Shown: positions 6,772 to 10,990 of the stretch, in pieces
Numbering within the stretch: position 1 is the stretch's first letter
Layout of the letters: every line of letters begins with the position of its first letter
Assembly (NCBI GenBank): GCA_015061765.1
Contig: SUVZ01000100.1
Coordinates: 1 to 10,990 of the forward strand
Reading direction: 5' to 3'
DNA length: 10,990 bases
DNA from: Lentisphaerota bacterium
GTDB taxonomy: Bacteria; Verrucomicrobiota; Kiritimatiellia; RFP12; UBA1067
Translations under genes and position numbers: made by a program
The notes under the pieces: generated by a model
Seen by the model: only the letters and a program-made list of their open reading frames with translations
Databases searched by the model: none
What the model was told of the DNA's origin: nothing

Positions 6772-9700
6772 CGGCGTTTCTCCAGTCCAAGTCCGACGAC
6801 TTTCGCCGCCGCCGGCAGCACGACAAGGTTCAGCGCAGTGGCCCCGAGGAGCCCGCCGAACTGAACGATCGCCAGCGGCGCAAGCAGTTCGCCGCCCGGC
6901 TTGGATCCTGCAATCATGATCGGGACGAGGCCTATCACCGTCGTGAGGGACGTCATCACTATCGGAGCCATGCGCTCTTCGGAGCCTTCGCGGATCGCAT
7001 CGGCGAGCGATGCGCCGGCGTCCATCCTGTCGCGATAGCAGTTGATGAGCAGGATTCCGTTCCTAAGCACAAAGCCGATGACCGTCACGAAACCGACAAG
7101 CGACGAGACCGAAAGCACGGGTTCGGCAAGCGAAACCGCCGCCACCGACCCGACAAGGCCAAGGGGCACATTGAGCAACGCAAGCGCGGCGGCGCGTCCG
7201 GAACCGAGAGCGAACACGAGGATGAAGAATATCGCGGCGACAAGTCCGGCGCCAAGCATTCCGAGGCGGCGTCCGGCGCTCTCTCGCGCCTGGTAGCTTC
7301 CGCCGAACGAAACCGTGCATCCGGCCTCCGCCGCCATCGGAGCGAGATGCGCGCGAAGCTCCTCCACAAGCTTCCCCGTGCTTACGCCGGGAGCGGGATT
7401 GCACGAGATGAGCGCCTTGCGGCGGCCACCCTCGCGCAGCATGAGATTCGGCGAATCCTCCGCCACCACCTGCGCGACATCGTCAAGCCGCACACGCTTC
7501 CCGGAGCGGCCGGACAGCATAAGCGACTTCACCACATCGGGACTGTACTGGTTCTCGTCTCCGGCAAGGCGGACGGTGACGGCCCTCTTGCGTATTCCGC
7601 TGCGGACCTCTCCCGTCCGCGCACCGTTGAACGCCGCCGCGACCTGTTCTCCGGCCTCGCGCGGAGTTATGCCGGCCTCGACCAGCGCGGGCATGTCGTA
7701 ATCGATCCGGAGAGTGCGCACCATGATTTCGCGGTTTGCCCTTACGTCGGCGACGCCGGGGACGGATTCGAGTTCCGTCTTCATCCTCGCAACCGTATCG
7801 CGCAGAACATCGACATCGTCCCCAAAGACATTGACGGCGAGTTCGGCCTCCGTTCCGGACAGGACGGCGCTGATGCGGTGCGCAATCGGATATCCGACGA
7901 TCAGTGCGCAACCGGGAATGCTTCCGAGACGCTCGCGTATCTGGTCTCGCACCGCCTCCGTGTCGCCATTCAGATCGACGCGAACGACAAACTCCGAACT
8001 GGAAACCGGCTCGGCATGCTGGTCGCGTTCGGCGCGTCCGGTGCGGCGCGTGACGGACAGCACGCCGGGAATCGACGCCATTGCAGGCACGCAGGCCTCA
8101 GAGACACGCTCCGTTTCGGCGAGTGATGCGCCGGGTGGAAGCGACACCATCACGTTGAAGGAGTCCTCGCGGAACGGCGGAAGGAAGCTCGAACCGAATC
8201 CCGTAGCGACATAGATCGAGTATCCGGCGGCGGCGAACGCCAACAGCACGACACTCTTCGGGAAGCGCAGCGCAAACGCAAGGAATGGGCGGTACGCGGC
8301 GCGCATTGCCTTGATGCCGTGCGAGACGCCCGCATCCTCGATCTTCGCCGGCTGCCTGCTGCCGCCGCCACAGCCAAGGCGAAGAATGCGCGATAGGGCG
8401 GGGACGACCGTCCATGCACAGACGAGCGACATCACGAACACGCAGATGTAGGACAGGGCTAGCGGACTGAAGAAGCGTCCTTCGAGTCCGGACAGCATCA
8501 GCAGCGGAATGAACACCAGAATCACGATCATCGTCGAGAACAGCACACCCGGCGCGACAGATGCCGCAGCCCCGGCGATCACAACGCCCGCCGGTCGCCG
8601 TCGTTCCGGCGGCATCGCGGCGTTCTCGCCGAGTTTGCGCCGTATCACCTCCGTAAAGATGATGGACGCATCAACAATGTCTCCGGCGGCGACCGCGAAA
8701 CCGCCAAGCGTCATGACATTAACGCCGAGACCGAAAACCGGGAAGAGGGCGAGTCCAAGCAGGATTGAAAGCGGCATCGTACAGAGCACCACGAGAATCG
8801 TGCGCAGTTCAAGGAGCGTAATCAGCAGCACGGCGACTACGATGATCACGGCATCGCGCACAACTTCGCCGCCGCCCTTTATGGAGGCGTCTATGAAGTC
8901 CGCCTGACGATAGGCGTCGGCATGCACCTCAATGCCTTTGGATTTGACCGTAGCGGCGAATTCCGCAAGGACGCGATCGAGCTCCTTCGTGAGTTCAGGC
9001 GTATTGCCGCCGGGAGCCTTCTGCACGGAGAGGACGATCGCCTCATGTCCGTTGAACGATGCGCTGCCGCGACGCGGTTCGCCCGCGACCGACACATCGG
9101 CGACATCACCGAGCCTGAGCGAACCGCCGCCCGCGAGCGGAATCGGCGAAAGCTTCAGCGCAGACAAGGTGTCTGCGCGCGCAATCTGGCGCAGCGGCAC
9201 CTCTTCCCCGCCGACGTTTGCAAGATATCCGGCACTGAGGAACGTCCGCGTGTCGCGCGCCGCATCCATTACGTCAAAGAGCGAAAGTCCCGCCTCGGCG
9301 ATCCGCCGCGGATCCGCCGCGATGCGGTATTCAGGAAGCCTGCCGCCGATGACCGCAACCTCCCCGATGCCGGGAATGCCGAGAAGCCGCGTCCGAAGGT
9401 CGTATTCGGCGAGTTCACGCATCTCAAGAGCGGAAACGCCGCCCTCTTTCCCCGTAAGCGCGACAAGCATGATCTCGCCCGTTACAGACACGACCGGCGC
9501 CATCTCCGCGTGCGCTTCATCCGGCAGGCTCTCTTTCACGCGGGCGAGACGTTCGAACACGTCGAATCTGGCGCGAGAGACATCCACGCTCCAGTCGAAA
9601 TCCACCCAGACGAAGGACAGTCCGCCGCTTGAGCTTGAACGCACCGTCGAGACTCCCGGGATGCCGTTCACCACAGACTCAATGGGGATGGTGACGAGCT

Positions 9701-9884
9701 GTTCCACCTCTTCGGCGGTAAGTCCGCCGGCCTCTGTCTGGATGGTGACGCGCGGAACCGAGATGTCGGGGAACACGTCCACGGCAAGGTTCTGCCAGGC
9801 ACGTACGCCGACCGCCGCCGCAATCAGCATTGCGGCCATCACGGTCTTTGGATTGTCTATCACAAATTCGAATATTCTTTTCAT
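6768..9884 (-). CDS. Heavy-metal-type RND efflux pump, inner-membrane subunit (CusA/CzcA family)
   Basis: A 1038-residue proton-driven antiporter of standard length. The N-terminal helix is followed by the family hallmark LAVDVFPDISVPRVTIQTEAGGLTAEEVEQLVTIPIE (33-69) and GVSTVRSSSSGGLSFVWVDF (77-96). Two porter halves and two six-helix blocks can be traced. TM4 reads GFAVAAGDIVDASIIFTE (395-412), with D402, D405 and E412 as likely proton-relay residues; D405 and E412 align with the conserved Asp and Glu of CzcA. The GRAERD motif opens the second porter half, and LRNGILLINCYRDRM is the typical TM10 block. The start at 9884 is preferred over 9899 because AGGTG sits 5 nt upstream and the MKRIFEFVIDNPK start is family-like. 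It is coupled to the channel gene by an ATGA overlap. TM4 departs from both the CzcA and CusA patterns I remember, so the substrate is unclear. Confidence 0.95.
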   Translation of the reverse strand: MKRIFEFVIDNPKTVMAAMLIAAAVGVRAWQNLAVDVFPDISVPRVTIQTEAGGLTAEEVEQLVTIPIESVVNGIPGVSTVRSSSSGGLSFVWVDFDWSVDVSRARFDVFERLARVKESLPDEAHAEMAPVVSVTGEIMLVALTGKEGGVSALEMRELAEYDLRTRLLGIPGIGEVAVIGGRLPEYRIAADPRRIAEAGLSLFDVMDAARDTRTFLSAGYLANVGGEEVPLRQIARADTLSALKLSPIPLAGGGSLRLGDVADVSVAGEPRRGSASFNGHEAIVLSVQKAPGGNTPELTKELDRVLAEFAATVKSKGIEVHADAYRQADFIDASIKGGGEVVRDAVIIVVAVLLITLLELRTILVVLCTMPLSILLGLALFPVFGLGVNVMTLGGFAVAAGDIVDASIIFTEVIRRKLGENAAMPPERRRPAGVVIAGAAASVAPGVLFSTMIVILVFIPLLMLSGLEGRFFSPLALSYICVFVMSLVCAWTVVPALSRILRLGCGGGSRQPAKIEDAGVSHGIKAMRAAYRPFLAFALRFPKSVVLLAFAAAGYSIYVATGFGSSFLPPFREDSFNVMVSLPPGASLAETERVSEACVPAMASIPGVLSVTRRTGRAERDQHAEPVSSSEFVVRVDLNGDTEAVRDQIRERLGSIPGCALIVGYPIAHRISAVLSGTEAELAVNVFGDDVDVLRDTVARMKTELESVPGVADVRANREIMVRTLRIDYDMPALVEAGITPREAGEQVAAAFNGARTGEVRSGIRKRAVTVRLAGDENQYSPDVVKSLMLSGRSGKRVRLDDVAQVVAEDSPNLMLREGGRRKALISCNPAPGVSTGKLVEELRAHLAPMAAEAGCTVSFGGSYQARESAGRRLGMLGAGLVAAIFFILVFALGSGRAAALALLNVPLGLVGSVAAVSLAEPVLSVSSLVGFVTVIGFVLRNGILLINCYRDRMDAGASLADAIREGSEERMAPIVMTSLTTVIGLVPIMIAGSKPGGELLAPLAIVQFGGLLGATALNLVVLPAAAKVVGLGLEKRR

Positions 9885-9889
9885 ATATG

Positions 9890-9894
9890 CACCT
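9890..9894 (-). promoter_or_regulatory. Shine-Dalgarno site for the RND pump, flanked by a small hairpin
   Basis: AGGTG on the minus strand, 5 nt before the ATG at 9884. A TGGC/GCCA stem (9894-9897 with 9903-9906, 5-nt loop) ends on its first base, so pairing could limit ribosome access slightly. It supports the start at 9884 over the in-frame ATG at 9899, which has no ribosome binding site. Confidence 0.6.
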
Positions 9895-9937
9895 GGCATT
9901 GCGCCAACATGGGCTTAAAGCACTGGATGCGCCTTGG

Positions 9938-10033
9938 GGCGGCAAAACCGCCGGGCGCCCTGATCTGTCACACGCCCGTTTCGGGTCGCGCAGACAGCCG
10001 ACGAACCGCGGACGCGCTGTCTCAAGCGCGTCC
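9938..10033 (-). promoter_or_regulatory. Stem-loop-rich leader between the first gene and the RND pump
   Basis: Three consecutive hairpins can be folded by hand in the minus-strand RNA. The first (10010-10033) has a perfect 9-bp stem, GGACGCGCT pairing with AGCGCGTCC, and a 6-nt loop. The second (9965-9997) has 14 pairs in blocks of 5, 5 and 4, broken by two single-base bulges (T at 9992, A at 9986), with an AAA loop; two pairs are G-U. The third (9938-9952) is GGCGG/CCGCC with a 5-nt loop. None is followed by a T-run, so they are not standard terminators. They could stabilise or process the mRNA, or act as a cis-regulator. I do not recognise a known riboswitch. Confidence 0.45.
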
Positions 10034-10040
10034 TGACGGA

Positions 10041-10424
10041 CTATGCCAACGGGTGGATCCGCGCAGAATATGAGAGATACATGCCTCCGCCACTGTCGGG
10101 CGGGGCGGTGGATATGGGTCTCGTCCGCTGTTGGTCCGGAATCGCCGCAACCGCAAAAGCCGACGGCGGGCAAACCATCGCCGGAGCGGACGGAACCTTC
10201 GCCCCGGCATGCGGAACCATGAAGTCATCGACATCGACGGAGAAGTGGCGGCACTCGTCCTTGGAATGTTCGTCACAGTCGTGGCAATGCTCGCCGCAGT
10301 TGTCTGGATCCGGATCGCAAAGGCATATCTCAATGGATCCGCACACGCAGAACGTGACATAGAGAACGACCGCGGCGCGAACCACCGCAGTCCCCAGTCT
10401 TCTCAATGTACGCAATATTCCCAT
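10041..10424 (-). CDS. Small Cys/His-rich membrane-anchored or exported protein leading the RND operon
   Basis: A 127-residue protein that I do not place in a named family. Residues 1-11 are basic (RTLRR), 12-31 are hydrophobic, and a metal-ligand cluster follows directly: Cys at 26, 28, 34, 36, 43, 47, 50 and 58, with His at 46, 48, 53 and 60, including CGEHCHDC at 43-50. Then come acidic SVDVDDF (about 62-68) and a Pro/Ala-rich tail ending in ARIHPLA. Small metal-binding proteins often open cus/czc-type operons (periplasmic chaperones or DUF2946-like proteins), so a periplasmic metal chaperone or sensor for the pump is likely, by position. The hydrophobic stretch has Cys at its end, so it could be a signal peptide, a lipoprotein signal or a stable anchor. 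The start at 10424 is chosen for an extended -10 element 8 nt upstream; an in-frame ATG at 10475 would add 17 residues and has no ribosome binding site either. Confidence 0.7.
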   Translation of the reverse strand: MGILRTLRRLGTAVVRAAVVLYVTFCVCGSIEICLCDPDPDNCGEHCHDCDEHSKDECRHFSVDVDDFMVPHAGAKVPSAPAMVCPPSAFAVAAIPDQQRTRPISTAPPDSGGGMYLSYSARIHPLA

Positions 10425-10432
10425 GGCGTAGA

Positions 10433-10441
10433 AATATACCA
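10433..10441 (-). promoter_or_regulatory. Extended -10 promoter element of the metal efflux operon
   Basis: TGGTATATT on the minus strand: TGn plus TATATT (five of six to consensus). The weak -35 candidate TTTATT lies 17 bp upstream. Eight nt separate the hexamer from the ATG at 10424 with no ribosome binding site, which implies a leaderless transcript. A small palindrome, TTCGCGAA (10449-10456), sits in the spacer and could be a regulator contact. Confidence 0.45.
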
Positions 10442-10508
10442 CAATCCGTTCGCGAAATAAATGAGAATTCACCATCGGGGAACCGCAGTTATCTGCAGAG
10501 TGCCTTTT

Positions 10509-10706
10509 CTATTTGACAGACTGGGCACCCGACAGCACGGTAATGGAGAAGTCGTTGAATGTCGCCGCCTTAGGCGCACCGGCCGGAAACGCCACCGCGA
10601 ACACGTTGAGCCCCTTCTTCAGACATGCGGGATCGAGGCTGTACGTGCACACGTCGTTCTTCACGGACTTCGGAGCGACGCTTTTCAGGGGGTGCCCCCA
10701 CAACAT
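10509..10706 (-). pseudogene. Orphan C-terminal fragment of a larger protein
   Basis: A 65-codon frame whose first codons (MLWGHPL) come from a palindromic element and have no ribosome binding site; an in-frame TGA lies three codons before the ATG. From about residue 15 it reads like real protein: VCTYSLDPACLKKGLNVFAVAFPAGAPKAATFNDFSITVL, then TAG. The pattern 'Y-x-L-D-P-x-x-L-K-K-G-x-N-x-F-x-V' and a closing beta-strand resembles the last strands of a jelly-roll or carbohydrate-binding domain at the C-terminus of glycosidases or other large secreted enzymes. That assignment is an impression only. The missing 5' part suggests deletion or an insertion at the palindrome. It is unlikely to be an expressed gene. 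Confidence 0.5.
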
Positions 10707-10725
10707 GTAGGGTCAGCCCCTACAT
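10688..10725. repeat. Compact palindromic element with two adjacent inverted repeats
   Basis: One inverted repeat is ATGTAGGG (10705-10712) with CCCTACAT (10718-10725), a perfect 8-bp stem around a 5-nt loop. Beside it lies GGGGG-TG-CCCCC (10688-10699). The pair falls exactly where the truncated reading frame begins. Its shape (GTAG next to G/C palindromes) recalls REP-type elements mobilised by IS200/IS605-like transposases, but only one copy is visible in this window, so repetition cannot be shown. Confidence 0.4.
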
Positions 10726-10768
10726 ATTGCGTCCTTGCTCAACTGTTAAAACCACCCGCTAATGTGCT

Positions 10769-10990
10769 TCATTTCTCGAACTCTTCCGCCACGGCGTCGA
10801 CGAGCTGGCGGGTTTGAGGATCGAAAGAAAGTCCGATGAGATGAATCGGCAGACCTGAGGCTATATAGGGTGCTGCATAATTCTTCTCGCGGATCTGCTT
10901 GAACGCCTTATCTACCGACTCACCAACTTTGAGCTCGAAGATGAAAACGCCGTTTACATGGCTTGCCACGATATCGGCGCGTCCGTTCGC
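10769..10990 (-). CDS. PD-(D/E)XK nuclease-like protein, C-terminal part (5' end off the right edge)
   Basis: The last 73 codons and TGA of a gene that enters from beyond the window. The visible sequence starts ANGRADIV and continues with FIFELKV, then AFKQIREKNYAAPYIASGLPIHLIGLSF. The spaced D (visible residue 6) and E-x-K (19 and 21) fit the catalytic D...(D/E)xK pattern, and the rest matches what I know of the PDDEXK_9/DUF1703 domain, usually fused behind an AAA-ATPase-like domain. Such proteins are often present in many copies in Bacteroidota and other gut anaerobes; their role is uncertain (a defence or mobile-element link has been suggested). The codon at 10969 is GTG and internal, not a start. 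It is transcribed towards the palindromic element and seems unrelated to the efflux operon. Confidence 0.8.
   Translation of the reverse strand, partial: ANGRADIVASHVNGVFIFELKVGESVDKAFKQIREKNYAAPYIASGLPIHLIGLSFDPQTRQLVDAVAEEFEK

Noticed and set aside
6753..8126. A 457-codon open frame on the plus strand opposite the RND pump
   Set aside because: Low-complexity, Arg/His/Asp-rich translation antisense to a certain gene; same cause, stop codons are rare in this frame because of base composition.
9679..10173. A 164-codon minus-strand frame overlapping the pump start and the small Cys/His-rich gene
   Set aside because: It overlaps the 5' end of the pump in another frame and the end of the small gene; no domain, no ribosome binding site, and the inter-gene spacer it covers is better explained as structured RNA.
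10484..10500. Short GCAG/CTGC hairpin before the metal operon as a terminator
   Set aside because: Only four base pairs and no T-tract on the minus strand.
1..10990. tRNA or rRNA genes, CRISPR arrays, complete insertion sequences
   Set aside because: I saw no cloverleaf with a recognisable T-arm, no regularly spaced direct repeats and no transposase; nothing to support a call.

Overview
This is a GC-rich bacterial segment in which every gene I can support lies on the minus strand, so it reads from right to left. The genes shown intact are joined by short gaps or stop/start overlaps. Two things point to a diderm bacterium: a lipoprotein-anchored RND efflux trio and the start of a type III secretion (T3SS) cluster. 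Adding the fragment of a PD-(D/E)XK family that is abundant in gut anaerobes, I lean towards the Planctomycetes-Verrucomicrobia-Chlamydiae side (Verrucomicrobiota, Kiritimatiellota or Lentisphaerota type). That placement is inference only; there is no rRNA or marker gene here.

Right edge (about 10500-10990): the 3' end of a PD-(D/E)XK nuclease-like gene runs off the window. It is followed by a compact palindromic element and then an orphaned C-terminal protein fragment whose 5' part is gone. This looks like a scar of past rearrangement.

Right to middle (10424-4323): a heavy-metal-type RND efflux operon. In order of transcription it has a small Cys/His-rich exported or membrane-anchored protein, a 156-nt leader rich in stem-loops, the inner-membrane pump (CusA/CzcA family), the outer-membrane channel lipoprotein (CusC/CzcC/TolC family) and the periplasmic adaptor (CusB/CzcB family) with His-rich ends. 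Together they would move a metal ion from periplasm or cytoplasm to the outside. The TM4 motif of the pump resembles neither the classical CzcA form nor the CusA form exactly, so the metal cannot be named from sequence.

Middle (4275-1677): a tightly coupled three-gene unit with ATGA overlaps. It encodes a membrane-anchored protein of unknown family with a helical C-terminal domain, an ABC-2 type permease and its ABC ATPase. Its substrate is unknown. This is the least described part of the window.

Left edge (1594-1): sctN (T3SS export ATPase) and the first 87 codons of sctO (stalk protein), in the canonical N-O order and directly abutting. A perfect extended -10 element and an 8-bp inverted repeat lie between the ABC ATPase and sctN and suggest that the secretion genes have their own regulated promoter.

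Three extended -10 promoters (TGn plus a TATAAT-like hexamer) can be read upstream of the Cys/His-rich gene, the unknown membrane gene and sctN. In the first two, exactly 8 nt separate the -10 hexamer from the ATG and no ribosome binding site is visible, which predicts leaderless mRNAs.
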